DNA of 64,000 nucleotides from Okapia johnstoni (taxonomy: Eukaryota > Chordata > Mammalia > Artiodactyla > Giraffidae). Below are positions 25,501-35,499 of this stretch, one piece after another. The stretch spans positions 6,086,501 to 6,150,500 of the forward strand of contig CM044306.1 in NCBI GenBank assembly GCA_024291935.2, given 5' to 3'. The translations under genes were made by a program, and so were the position numbers. The first letter of the stretch is position 1. The number at the start of each line of letters is the position of its first letter. The notes under the pieces were generated by a model. It made no database searches and was not told the DNA's origin. It saw only the letters and a program-made list of their open reading frames with translations.

Positions 25501-27582
25501 ATGGGGTTTGATCTTGTCTTACTTTGCACTTATGGGGCTGGGGGTCTGGGCTGGTGTTCCCCAGACATCATGCCAGCCCAAGCTAAGAGAAATAGTTTCT
25601 GGGGTGCAGATCTGGGCCCCTGGATATTCTTGCAACACTTTGCTCTTTGGAGAACAGAAATCTCTTTTCCATTCTTGGGGTTGTTGGGGGTCAGGTAACC
25701 AAGCAGATGAATGTCCAACCAGAAGCTGGGTCATTGTGACTTTACCATGTCCACTTTCTCTCCTGCCTTTCACAGAGGAAATCCAGGGTGGCTGATGGTG
25801 TCTAGAGGTGAAAACTTGACCAACTGGCTTTTTTCTTTCATCCTTGACTAGCTTCATGCCCAAGTTCATTCAGAATTGGAAGAGGAGGGACCCATCCCCT
25901 CTCTCAAGGCCAGCCCTCCCCCCAAGCCACCGATGAGCCTGTGTGAGTGTGTGTGTGGCTGTGCAAGTGTGTGCATTATTCTGTGTCTCTGTGTTTTTCT
26001 GTGTCCCTGTTATCTGTGTGTCTATACAAGTGTGTGTGTGTGTATCATGAGAGTGATATGGACGTGAACTGGCATGTGATTCCATAGGTAAGTATGTTCA
26101 ACCCCATTGGGTGAGTGTGTTGTGTGCATGCGTGTAAGAGCATGTGATCCCAACACAGTCCACCCACGCCCTTCTCCTTGGCCTGGACATTGAGATTAAG
26201 AGAGAGAGGAGATGGAGGGGTAGGCTTGGAACTCAGATGGAAAGCTGGAGCCCAGGGGGAGATGCAGACATTCTGAGTGGCCATTCTTTGGGAGTCTGGG
26301 CCATCTGGGGTTGTTGTTAATGAACATGACCATCACAGACAAGCCAGTCTCTCACAACCCGTACACAGGTATCATCAGAAGGCTTCTTCAGCATCAATAT
26401 CATCAACAATGGCAGTGAGAATTCGGGGATGCCCACAGCCCTACCATCTGAATGGTAGAGTCCTACATCATTAGAGCTGGAAAGGGCTCAAGGACTCCCA
26501 TCCCACCGGAAATCCAACAAGGGACCGGAACTCGGCTCTCCGGACTCCTTGGTCTTGCTCTTTCCCGCGGCCCCTCTACGGAGTGGTCTGTGAGTGTCAC
26601 ATGGTCAGTCCCCAGGCCTGGAGAGAGAGGACTTGTGACCCACACCTACTGCCTACATTGTGCAAGCTTGCACACTGTTTCCCGGATGCTAGGGCAGTGG
26701 GTTTCCATAGAAGAGAAGCCCCTCCCGTCACCCAGCAGTTTCCTCTTTGAAAGCCTCAGTTCCTGGGCAGGGTATCCCGGGCCCTTCAGAGTCCTGTCTG
26801 TGGCGCTCCCAGCTTCAGTTCCAACCAGACACCCCAAGGGTCTCTGAGAATTCAGAGCTCCCTCTGCATGAACCCAGCATCTTTCTCAAGACTCCAACAC
26901 TTGTCATGCAGTTCCCACTCCGAGCAACACTGGTCCCTCTTCTCCACTTGGAGAGCTGATCTTCACATTCTCCCAGGCTCATCAGATGGACGGTTGCCAC
27001 GAGCCTGTTCTGCTCGGCTCGTGGGAACTTAGTTCCCTGACCAGGGATTGAACCTGGGCCCTCAGCAGTGAAAGTGCGGAGTCCTAACCGCTGGACCACC
27101 AGGGAACTCCCAGCTCCTCCTTTTAATGGTCAGTCCTATTTCTCCTTTCCCTTCCTCAGGGCCAGATGCCTACCTGGTACAAAAAGGAACCTAGTAAGCT
27201 TTCACTGGGTGAATTAACAAAGTCACCTCTCATTTCCCCAAGATATTCTTCCTTGTGCCTGGGACAAGGGCTTTTCGGGAGGCACAGTGGCAAAGAACCC
27301 ACCTGCCAAGGCAGGAGATGCAAGAGATGTGGATTCGAATCCTGGTTCAGGAAGATCCTCTGGAGGAGGGGATGGCAACCCACTCCAGTATTCTTGCCTG
27401 GAGAACCCCAGGGACAGAGGAGCCTGGGGGGATACAGTCCATTGGGTAGCAGAGTTGGATATGACTTAGCGACTTAGCATACACACATATCTGGGACAGA
27501 CGCTCCACCGCCTTACCCCCTGTAGTGCCCCAGCCCACTCACCTGGGAGACTGAGAAGCAGCAGAGCTGGGGGCAGCCACAT
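16375..27582 (-). CDS. CD300LB: CD300LB (CMRF35-like molecule 7), complete four-exon gene
   Basis: Spliced coding sequence from exons 27543-27582, 18827-19156, 17208-17271 and 16375-16540 (40+330+64+166 nt = 199 codons plus stop; human CD300LB is about 201). Seen: signal peptide beginning MWLPPALLLL, then one V-type Ig domain with the Cys-Arg-Tyr strand-B motif, WWC and a downstream Cys (the second CD300 disulfide), and the DTYWCG motif. After a short stalk comes a transmembrane helix with Lys155, and a tail with IYANL and the end ELLTKDTPV. Known of the family: CD300LB is a myeloid activating receptor at the plasma membrane; its transmembrane lysine recruits DAP12, and the tail YxN tyrosine can bind Grb2. 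Introns are about 8.4, 1.6 and 0.7 kb, starting from the 5' end. The tail and Ig domain separate it clearly from the CD300C-like copies to its right. The only uncertain point is the acceptor of the stalk exon. Confidence 0.9.
17208..17271 (-). CDS. CD300LB: CD300LB exon 3 (stalk), probable
   Basis: Found by phase: it must enter in phase 1 and leave in phase 2. The donor GTGAGTA at 17207 is near-consensus, and the frame reads MRTTSHPAASSRPHS before an Arg codon split across the junction, a Ser/Thr-rich stalk like that of human CD300LB. The acceptor is TGTAGCAG (exon end 17271); TGTAG three bases upstream (17274) is an equal alternative and would add one residue. The pyrimidine tract is weak, which lowers confidence. 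Confidence 0.65.
17695..18062 (+). mobile_element. L1 3' ends with a nested Bov-tA
   Basis: Two L1-type 3' tails (TGCAACATTGTAAAGCAATT; AACACAGCATTGTAAATCAAC) with a 5'-truncated Bov-tA at about 17880-18018 inside the second. Ends in an A-rich stretch. Confidence 0.75.
18200..18415 (+). other. Protein-like open stretch antisense to CD300LB intron 2
   Basis: An open plus-strand frame of over 70 codons that includes the acidic run VNSDSDEGDIYLIMRNYGDD, with a donor-like GTGAGG at about 18408 and acceptor-like CTCAATAG and AACAG sites upstream. Composition is unlike the nearby repeats. No family recognised. Confidence 0.25.
18827..19156 (-). CDS. CD300LB: CD300LB exon 2 (V-type Ig domain)
   Basis: 330 nt, phase 1 in and out, acceptor TTTTCCAG and donor GTAAGA. 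Encodes CLSIRGPESV through KVTVGP. Contains the four cysteines expected of a CD300 Ig domain (CRY, WWC, ASC, YWC), an NHS glycosylation sequon and the intact YWCG motif. No stop or frameshift. Confidence 0.93.
19838..20058 (-). mobile_element. Bov-tA SINE
   Basis: CTAAGTCACTTCAGTCATGTC through CTAGTGCCACCTGGGAAGCC. Confidence 0.92.
20140..20245 (-). mobile_element. CHR-type SINE remnant
   Basis: CCCGACCAGGGACTGAACC with a decayed GGACCACAAGAGACGTCCC end. Confidence 0.75.
20544..20997 (+). repeat. Perfect 227-bp tandem duplication
   Basis: 20544-20770 and 20771-20997 are identical throughout, by direct comparison. Each copy ends inside the 5' part of a Bov-tA (CTGCAATGCAGGCGATGC); only after the second copy does the SINE continue. 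Confidence 0.95.
20937..21145 (+). mobile_element. Bov-tA SINE (full copy after the duplication)
   Basis: GGCTTCCCCTATGGTTCTG to AAAGAGTCAGACACTTCTGA. A truncated duplicate of its first ~60 bases lies at 20710-20770. Confidence 0.9.
21288..21395 (+). mobile_element. CHR-type SINE
   Basis: GGGACTTCCCAGGCGGTCC to GGTTCAATCCCTGGTCAGGG. Confidence 0.85.
22495..22705 (+). mobile_element. Bov-tA SINE
   Basis: GGGGCTTCCCTGGTGGCTCAG to AGGATTGAGCGACTGAGCA. Confidence 0.92.
23200..23405 (+). mobile_element. L1 3' end
   Basis: AAAATGGATAACCAAAGACC, CCTGGATGGGAGGAGAGTTTG, and CACAAAATAAAATTTTC, the usual bovid L1 3' tail. Confidence 0.75.
24090..24235 (+). mobile_element. CHR-type SINE
   Basis: GGGACTTCGCTGGTGGTCCAG, TCAATCCCAGATCAGGGAAC, A-rich end. 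Confidence 0.85.
24866..24985 (-). mobile_element. CHR-type SINE
   Basis: TTTTTTGGCCATGCCACTGC and CCTGACCAGGGATTGAACC. Confidence 0.85.
25095..25245 (+). mobile_element. Bov-tA SINE, 3' truncated
   Basis: GGGGCTTCCCTGATGGTTCAG to TTGCCTGGAGAACTTCATG. Confidence 0.85.
25935..26045. repeat. TG-rich low-complexity tract
   Basis: GTGTGTGTG blocks mixed with CTGTGTC. Confidence 0.85.
27015..27112 (-). mobile_element. CHR-type SINE
   Basis: CTGACCAGGGATTGAACCTGG and GGACCACCAGGGAACTCCC, just left of CD300LB exon 1. Confidence 0.85.
27273..27487 (+). mobile_element. Bov-tA SINE
   Basis: GGCTTTTCGGGAGGCACAG to GGATATGACTTAGCGACTTAG; ends about 55 bases from CD300LB exon 1, within intron 1. Confidence 0.88.
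27543..27582 (-). CDS. CD300LB: CD300LB exon 1 (start codon, signal peptide)
   Basis: ATG at 27582-27580 opens MWLPPALLLLSLP and the exon ends in phase 1 before a GTGAG donor. The sequence is the typical CD300LB leader. No other ATG gives a signal peptide that joins the Ig exon in frame. Confidence 0.88.
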
Positions 27583-28337
27583 GGCCCTGCCTCTGGGGCT
27601 CCCCTCCCTGCTGACTTACAAACGAGGAAGCACGTCCAGGTGCCAGCTGACTCTCAAAGCTCTGAGCAGAGGCAGGCTCGTGCCTTCTGCCCGTCCAGAC
27701 CGCCTCTGAGTTTCTTACTCATTCACTTCCTTTTGTAGAGTGAGTGTTTCCTGCTTTTAATTATTCAGCATAAGCAGTGCTGTTTCTTGGCAGGGCTGGG
27801 TCCCAGGGCATGAGAGTCTGCACTAGATAAGAAAGAGGAAGCTAGGAAGCCGTGCAGGGGAGAAAGGGGGCCTGTGTCTGCAGAAGGGTCAGAGGAGCAG
27901 GTATCTGACCTACCGGGCCTTGGGTCTGAGTGGCAACTCCAGAAATGATTCTCCATGACAGCAATGGGTCCCGCAGCAGGAAACTCTCCAACTCGCATGT
28001 CAGGTGTCCATGCTCGGCATGCCTGCTGATGCCTCTGTCCAGGTGTTACAGCTAAGTGCATAAAAGTGCCGGCTATGAATAAAACAAACCCGGGCTCTAA
28101 CCCCATGAACACCACATACAAGCAGTATAACTATGGACAACTTAATCTTTCTGAGCCTCAGTGTTTATGTCTGTAAAATGGACTAATAAGAGTTGTTATG
28201 AGAATTTAATGAGGAAATGTATGAGAAGTTCAAAAAACAGAGGTCTGGGATACAGTTATCACAGTGTGTCCTTATTAGTACCCTGGGCAAGACTTCAGAC
28301 ACTAAATGAAGAGTAGGATTAAAATAAGCCCAGGATG

Positions 28338-28450
28338 GGGGCTTCCCTGGTGGTCCAGGGGTTAAGACTGTGCTCCCACTGCAGGGGGCTTGGGTTCCAT
28401 CCCTGGTTCCACTAAGGTCCTGCATGCCACAGGGTGTAGCCAAAAAAGCC
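28338..28450 (+). mobile_element. CHR-type SINE
   Basis: GGGCTTCCCTGGTGGTCCAGG to CCACAGGGTGTAGCCAAAAAA. Confidence 0.85.
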
Positions 28451-28889
28451 CAGGACAAGAGGCTGAGAAGAAGCCAGTGGACTGGGTTTCCTCACTAATA
28501 ATAGGACAAATTCTAATCTTAACAAGACATCATTTAATTCAGATCGCAATATATATAACCCAGGAGTAAAACTCTTCAAGAGCAGTTCTGAGAGGCAGGT
28601 GAGGGTATTTCTTCCCAGGTGTCCAGAGCCAAATTGGAGGGGGGAGCTGTCCCTGGAAGTCCTGTGGTTTGGTAGCTCAGCACACATTCAGAAGGGCTGG
28701 GAGAAGTAAGAGGACCTTAGTCATGTACCAGGGCGCTATGGGCACCAAGAAAGTGATGGGAAGTAGGAAAGGTTTGGGATATGAGTCTCCCCCAGGTTTT
28801 CTCAGAATCAGGCCAGTTCACTGTCCCACCATCTTCACTTCTCTGGGAAGGTAGAGCAAGTTTGTTGCTAGTATAAAAAATTTAGGGAG

Positions 28890-30540
28890 TTCCCTCAGAT
28901 ATGCAGATGACACCACTCTTATGGAAGAAAGCGAAGAACTAAAGAGCCTCTTGATGAAAGTGAAAGAGAGTGAAAAATTTGGCTTAAAACTCAACATTCA
29001 GAAAACTAAGATCATGTCATCTGGTCCCATCACTTCATGGCAAATAGATGGGGAAACAGTGGAAACAGTGACAGAATTTATTTTGGGGGGGGCTCCAAAA
29101 TCACTGCAGATGGTGACTGCAGCCATGAAATTAAAAGACATTTACTCCTTGGAAGAAAGGTTATGACCAACCTAGACAGCATATTAAAATGCAGAGACAT
29201 TACTTTGCCAACAAAGGTCAGTCTAGTCAAAGCTTTGGTTTTTCCAGTAGTCATGTATGGATGTGAGAGTTGGATGGTGAAGAAAGTTGAGCACCGAAGA
29301 ACTGATGCTTTTGAACTGTGGTGTTGGAGAAGACTCTTGAGAGTCCCTTAGACTGCAAGGAGATCCAACCAGTCCATCCTAAAGGAGATCAGTCCTGGGT
29401 GATCACTGGAAGGACTGATGTTGAAGCTGAAACTCCAATACTTTGGCCACCTGATGCGAAGAGTTCACTCATTGGAAAAGACCCTAATGCTGGGAAGGAT
29501 TGGGGGCAGGAGGAGAAGAGGATGACAGAGGATGAGATGGTTGGATGGCTTCACTGACTCGATGGACATGGGTTTGGGTAAACTCCGGGAGTTGGTGATG
29601 GACAGGGAGGTCATGGGGTCGCAAAAAGTCGGACATGACTGAGCAGCTGAACTGAACTGAACTGTATGGATGTGAGAGTTGGACTACAAAGAAAGCTGAG
29701 TGCTGAAGAATTGATGCTTTTGAACTGTGGTGTTGGAGAAGACTCTTGAGAATCCCTTGGACTGCAAGGAGATCCAACCAGTCCATCCTAAAGGAGATCA
29801 GTCCTGGGTGTTCATTGGAAGGACTGATGTTGAAGCTGAAACTCCAATACTTTGGCCACCTCATGCGAAGAGTTGTTGACTCATTGGAAAAGACTCTGAT
29901 GCTGGGAAAGACTGAAGGTAGGAGGAGAAGGGGATGGAAGAGGATGAGATGGCTGGATGGCATCACCAACTCAAAGGACATGAGTTTGAGTAAACTCCAG
30001 GAGTTGGTAATGGACAGGGAAGCTTGGTGTACTGTGGTCCATGGGGTCACAAAGAGTCGGACACGACTGAGTGACTGAACTGAACTGAACTGGTGATCCA
30101 ATGGTTAGGACTTGGTGCTTTTTCTTTCACTGCCAGGGCTCAGGTTCAATCTCTGATCAGGAAATTAAGACCCCACAAGAGGCATGGCATGCCCCCCCCC
30201 CCCAAAAAAATCATATAGTCATCATGGTAATGTAATAAAAGGAGAGAAACCACACTACCATGAATGCTCATTGGAAGGACTGATGCTGAAGTGGAACTCC
30301 AGTACTCTGGCCACCTGATGTGAAGAGCCGACTCATTGGAGAAGACCCTGATGCTGGGCAAGATTGAAGGCAGAAGTGGGTGATAGAGGATGAGATGGTT
30401 GGATGGCATCACTGATTCAATGGACATGAACTACTTGGGTGAATGCTGGGAGATGGTGAGGGACAAGGAGGCCTGGTGTGCTGCAGTCAACGGGGTCATA
30501 AAGAGTTGGACACAACCGGGCAACTGAACAACAACATGCA
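28890..30540 (+). mobile_element. Cluster of BovB fragments in one orientation
   Basis: Three plus-strand BovB pieces. 28890-29660 starts inside the RT domain (an intact YADD codon set at about 28900-28912, then a frameshift) and runs to the TGAACT tail. 29661-30093 is a second 3' end, and 30262-30535 a third, with a CHR-type SINE at 30094-30215 between the last two. None encodes a working protein. Confidence 0.88.
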
Positions 30541-30631
30541 AAACATTATATACAAATCCAGTACTCGTCACGATAAGCTGGGAATGGAAAGATATCCATA
30601 AGGAAACATTCTGCAAACATTAAAACCAATG

Positions 30632-30880
30632 GCAGGGACTTCCCTGGGGATCCAGTGGGTAGGATTCCACGCTTTCAATGCCAAAAGTGAAAGTTGCTCA
30701 GTCATGTCCGACTCTTCGCACCCCCACGGACTATAGAGTCCATGGAATTCTCCAGGTCAGCATACTGGAGTGGGTAGCCATTCCCTTCTCCAGGGGATCT
30801 TCCCAACCCAGGGATCAAACTCAGGTCTCCCACATTGCAGGCAGATTCTTTACCAGCTGAGCCACAAGGTACGCCCCACA
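30632..30880. mobile_element. CHR SINE (plus) broken by a Bov-tA (minus)
   Basis: CHR 5' part GGGACTTCCCTGGGGATCC at 30633-30685, then a reverse Bov-tA from GTGAAAGTTGCTCAGTCATG to TGAGCCACAAGGTACGCCC. Confidence 0.75.
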
Positions 30881-31339
30881 AGCCTCATGTTCACTGCAAT
30901 AACCGAGATATGGAAACAAATCAAAATGTCTCACAGCAGATGAAGAGATGAAGAAGACATGGTGTACACACACGGTGAAATATTGATAATTATGTGACAT
31001 TATGGAGATATTAGCTGGCAGTGCTGTGGTAATGGTTTTTCTGATATGTAAATGTATCAAATCAATGCATTTACACCTTAAACTTACACAATGCTCTATA
31101 TCAATTATATCTAAACATACCTGGAAAAAATGAAAATAAGTAATCTTGGGGACTCAAAAATATATGAATACTTAGAGGGAGGATAAATTAGGAGTTTGAG
31201 GTTAACATATACATACTACTATATATATTGAATAAAATAGTTAAAATTGACAAGGATCTACTGTCAGGGTGCCTGACCCTACACAGGGACCTCTCGTCAA
31301 TACTCTGGAAAACCTCTATGAGAGAAGAATCTAAAAAAT

Positions 31340-31445
31340 GGATATATGTACAAGTATGTATAACAGAATGACTTTGCTGTACACCTAAAACTAACACACC
31401 ATTGTAAGTCAACTCTACTCCAATATAAAACAAACATTAAATTAA
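31340..31445 (+). mobile_element. L1 3' end
   Basis: AGAATGACTTTGCTGTACACC and ACACACCATTGTAAGTCAAC, then an A-rich end. Confidence 0.7.
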
Positions 31446-31474
31446 ATTGACCAAGAAGATGCTGGGTTGACAAA

Positions 31475-31475
31475 C

Positions 31476-31507
<32 letters not shown>

Positions 31508-31600
31508 ATATATATACACACATATATACATATATATACACACACACACATATCTGCATATATATACACATACATACACATATATACACATACACACTCT
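31475..31600. repeat. (TA)n/(CATA)n microsatellite
   Basis: CATATATATATATATATATA followed by mixed CACATATA units over about 125 bases. Confidence 0.95.
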
Positions 31601-31868
31601 GGAAAATCACATGTGTATATATGGTAAAACCATGAAGAAAGGAGATGGGGAATGTAAAATCCAGAGTTAAAGGAGGAACTTAGGGCTTCAGATGTTTTAA
31701 CGATGTTTATTACTTAAGCTGCAAGGTATACACTCAAGTGTTATAGAGTATTCCTGGTTTAAAGAGTAGGCATTTATTAGGTATATTCTCTTGTTTGTAT
31801 GATATATTGCAAGAAAAATATTTTCCCAAAACTTCACCGAGTGTTCTGAGAGCAACACTGGCCCTGAA

Positions 31869-31874
31869 TTTATT
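31869..31874 (-). promoter_or_regulatory. Candidate AATAAA polyadenylation signal of copy 1
   Basis: AATAAA on the minus strand about 60 bases beyond the copy 1 stop. I see no equally close AATAAA beyond the stops of copies 2-4. Confidence 0.45.
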
Positions 31875-31935
31875 GATCAGAAGTCATTTCCATCCACCAG
31901 AGGGGACTGTGACCCTGGGCAGTCATAGCAACATG

Positions 31936-32056
31936 TCACCGGTTATCAGAGCTTCTCAAGGGCCTGTGGACCCAGAGGACGGCGCCGAGCATGGCTAGGA
32001 GCAGGGGCACCTTCAGGAAGACCAGGAGCAGGAAGTGGGCGCTGCCCAGCAGGGAC
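31936..32056 (-). CDS. CD300C-like: CD300C-like copy 1, exon 4 (transmembrane, short tail)
   Basis: Acceptor CCCCCACAG, then [17 protein letters not shown] and the rest of the helix; TGA stop at 31938-31936. The tail ends after about ten residues without the LYENR end of copies 2 and 4. Confidence 0.88.
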
Positions 32057-34800
32057 CTGTGGGGGACGTGGGGACAGTGAACAGCATCTTTAGAGAGAGG
32101 CCCTGGTATGTCCACCCCCGGCCCCCAGAGCTGAGGCCACGACAATCCACATGACGATCACCCCTGGACAGGGCAGCCCCTCCCTAAGGACCTCTGCTCC
32201 CCGTCTCTTTGCTTAACAATTCCCCCTGAGAATTAGGACTGTGAGCATCAGGGTGGGCGTGGCATGAGAATCACGTGAGGGAGACCAGGGATCCCGGCAG
32301 GATCTGGGCAGGAGGAGGATTTCCTCCAAGGCCCTCCACATGTGGGGTCACTCTATCTGGGGTACAGTAATCAGTCGTGGGGTTATTTGTTTGTTGTCTC
32401 CTTTCCTATAAACAGCGTTTTCCATGAATGATGGAACTGTTTGTTTTATTCACAGGGAGAAACTCGTACCAGCCTGATACCTCTGAAGATTAGCCCTTAA
32501 ACATCTGCAGTATAGTCTAATATGAAATAAAAATTAAATTAAAAAAAAGTCATATGGTGAAAGTTAAAAAAAAAAGTGACAGTAGTAGTTGATGGATGAA
32601 TGAATGAATGATTCCTGAGCTCTCTCCACTGCTGGAGGCTGGGGTTCTTCGACAGAACGACACGTCTGACCAGGACTCGTGGGGGGCAGGGGCCACAGTG
32701 CAGGGGCCAGTGATGCCCAGAGCATCTGCCACCTGCTCTGCCCTGGACTGGGTCCTGAAGCCTCCTTTTATGGGACATGTGCACTCACTTTTCTCTCTAC
32801 CTGGAGCCTTATTTCTGCAGAAACCTGAATGCCAGGCCCCCCAAATCCTGCAGGTCTCCCCTCAAATGATTCAGCCAGGCCTCTGTGATTATCATGTATT
32901 AAATAGTAAATCTAATCATCTTCCCACACACACTCTCACCAAAACCCCAGTAACTGGTCTCTATAGTACTCATCACAAACCACCATATTTATATAGGAAC
33001 TCTGTGTGGACTGGTCCAGGGCGTGACTTCCCCCTTACAGCACAACTTTCATCAGACCCAGGTCCTGCCTGGGTGGTCTTACCTGCATCCACAGCAGAGC
33101 ACCAGGACTTAGTAGGACCTTCACAGTCAGGTGTGGGAACAAACAAGGGGCCCGGAGACAGGAAACCTCAATCCCCCACCTGTCCCCTCACCCAGAGGAG
33201 AAACCACCCACGTGCTGATGTCCTGAGATGTGGGCCCCTTACCGAGGAGGTTGGCCGGGATCGGGGGTCTCCTGACCAGATGCGGTGCTCCAGGTGAACG
33301 CTGGCAGGGTCATGGGGGACCCTGGGATGCCTGTGGACCTCTCAGGACTGGTGGCTGTAGCAGGGGCTGAGGAAGAACCACAAGGCAGGCTCCGTTTCAT
33401 CCCCTGGTCCCCACACCCCATCCCCGTGTGGCTGTGATTCACACAGCCAAGGTCACTCAGGCTGTCTGGACAGGTATGAAATGTCCATCACCCCCTATGG
33501 CCACACCCAGGCCTGACCGGCACCCTGGACCCACGCCCCCGCTCCAGATGTACCTTGGCCAGATGGGCACTATCAGATGCAGAGTGGAGAAAAAGAGGGA
33601 GAAATGGTCTTAGCCCGGCAGGGCAGGAGGAAGTACCCCAGGGCGACAGAGGGAGCCCCACTCAGGTTGGGGGCACCTTCTGGCTCTTTCCTTGAGGTTA
33701 TAAGAGAAGCCCCCAGAACCCCAGGAGGTCCTTCAAAACATTGTAGGGTCACTGGTGGCCTCTGGGCCAGCACAAGGGCAGGGTGTGTATTGGAAGCAGG
33801 GATCATGGTGGAGAAGCCCAGCGCAGGTGTGGGCTCTGGAGCAGGTACCACCCCTGGGCTCACGGGGGCCCTGTCTCAGGTTCTCAGGCCCCCGGGGTCA
33901 TGGCCAGCCCATGTGCAGTGGGGCCTTGTGAGAGTGAGCCCCCCGTAGGCATGACCCTGCACAGGCCAGAAAGAGACACGGGCCCCTTCAGAGTGGACAT
34001 GCCCTTGTGAGGAGAGCAGGCAGCCTGGATCCCAGAGCAGGATGTCTGCCAGCCCATGAAGCAGGAAGGTGCATGAATGTCTCCACCTGGAGACAGAGAT
34101 GTGCGTGTGTACAAACACACTCTCACTCACTCCCGCTCCCCCAGGTCTCGGCTCGCTGCCCAGCCCCCTCCCAGTCATCCTGGCCCAGCCTTTCTGCCCC
34201 ACTTCCTTCCTGAGGGTCCGGATGACCAGCCTGGTGCTGGAGTGAGGGTGGAGGATGCTCACCTGGGACCACAGACACCTCCACCTGGAAGGTGGGGTTA
34301 ATTGAAAATGGCACATCGATCCCACACCAGTACGTCCCCGCATCCTCCTCTCTGAGGCTCTCCAAGGTCACTGTGAAGGTGAGGCTTGCAGGACGGTCTC
34401 TGATGGACACGCGGCCCCTCCTCACTTCTCTCTCTGACTCTCTGGTCTCCACAATTTTCCGTGATAAAATACTGTCTTTGCACCAGTATTTGATGTCGTC
34501 TATGTATTCCTTCTGATACCGACAATCCACGCTCAGGGATCTCCCCACGAAGCCTGTCACACTTCGGGGTCCACTCAGGGACAAACAGCCTGGAAAAAAC
34601 AACCATGTCCAGCTCTTCATCAGGTGGACCTGGGTCAGAAGAGCCCCGGATGCGGGTCTCTCAGAGGCCCGTGGCGTCTGGAGCAGGCCGAGGCAGAAAG
34701 TCAGCCTTCCTCAGACCCAGGGGAGGGAGACGGGGAGGAGCTCCCTCCTCACAGAGGAGAGGGTGTCCTTGGAGACAGAAGAGCCCAGGATGGGAAAACC

Positions 34801-34851
<51 letters not shown>

Positions 34852-35139
34852 TGCCCCAAGGGGTCATCTCTGACTGTGACCGTTGAGGTGTGACCATCCC
34901 AGGCGCCCTCTCCTACCAGCACAGTGGATCAGGCTCACCTGCGTTGCACCATGAACCCCTCTGCTCGCTGCTGAGACAGGTGGCAGCCCCTTCTGAAAGC
35001 TTTTCTCCCCCACCCCGCCCTGCTGCTGGCCCCCCGGGCAACCACCTCCAGCCCTGCCCGCTCCCCACCCCCAGGAAGGGCTGAACCGCTCACCTGGGAC
35101 CTGCAGCAGCAGCCACCCGGCCCTGGCTCTTGGGGTCAT
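31936..35139 (-). CDS. CD300C-like: CD300C-like receptor, copy 1 of the tandem array (divergent)
   Basis: Exons 35094-35139, 34263-34589, 33243-33366 and 31936-32056 (46+327+124+121 nt = 205 codons plus stop), with consensus GT-AG sites and phases 1, 1, 2; open throughout. Order: very short signal peptide (residues 1-16), V-type Ig domain with CRYQKEY, KYWC and DAGTYWCG, a stalk with [12 protein letters not shown] resembling the CD300C stalk, and a transmembrane helix with Lys181. Likely role by family: myeloid surface receptor signalling through an ITAM adaptor. Oddities: a 15-nt in-frame deletion in the signal-peptide core relative to copies 2-4; no accessory Cys after KYWC; no NLT sequon; a short tail ending SSDNR without tyrosine. 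Could be a separate CD300C/CD300E-type lineage; orthology to one human gene is not decided. Confidence 0.82.
33243..33366 (-). CDS. CD300C-like: CD300C-like copy 1, exon 3 (stalk)
   Basis: 124 nt, acceptor TTCTTCCTCAG, donor GTAAGG. Pro/Ser/Thr-rich stalk with [12 protein letters not shown]; two codons (within SGQETPDPG) longer than copies 2-4. Confidence 0.85.
34263..34589 (-). CDS. CD300C-like: CD300C-like copy 1, exon 2 (V-type Ig)
   Basis: 327 nt, phase 1 to phase 1, donor GTGAGC. Canonical Ig Cys pair and YWCG present; the segment after KYWC reads KDSILSRK, with no cysteine. Confidence 0.92.
34803..34852. repeat. (TG)n microsatellite in intron 1 of copy 1
   Basis: About 25 uninterrupted TG units, between the signal and Ig exons; the same site is expanded in copies 2-4. 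Confidence 0.95.
35094..35139 (-). CDS. CD300C-like: CD300C-like copy 1, exon 1 (shortened signal peptide)
   Basis: ATG at 35139-35137, then [15 protein letters not shown]; donor GTGAGC. Fifteen bases that encode Pro-Ser-Ala-Leu-Leu in the other copies are missing, leaving a weak hydrophobic core. Confidence 0.8.
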
Positions 35140-35499
35140 TTCTCCAGCAGGGATGTCACCAGCAGCAGCGCCAGGCCCCGGGAAGGGACAAAATCGAGCC
35201 TCCTCAGAGGAGTCCCTCCTAGTCCTCACTTCTGCTCCTCTGGGCCTCTCTGCTTCCTGGTCCCGTCCCGGGTCAGGTCAGATGGTCCAGGGGTCAGGGG
35301 ACAGGAAGCTTAGGGGGAGGGGCACACGGCTGGTCCAGTGCGGGGACCTGCTGCACTCAGCTTCTCTAAATGCAGGGACTGGACACGTGCAGCATCCCTC
35401 GATCAGGGAGGCTGCCCCCTCCTCGCCCAACCCACAGCAGATCCTCTCTCAGTCTCACACGCCCATGCACAGAGCAGGGACCAGCTGGGTTCCTCTTCC

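Noticed and set aside
34600..35000. Long Cys-Val and Thr-His repeat proteins across the TG tracts of copies 1-4
   Set aside because: They are translations of the (TG)n microsatellite in intron 1 and have no homology or splice context.
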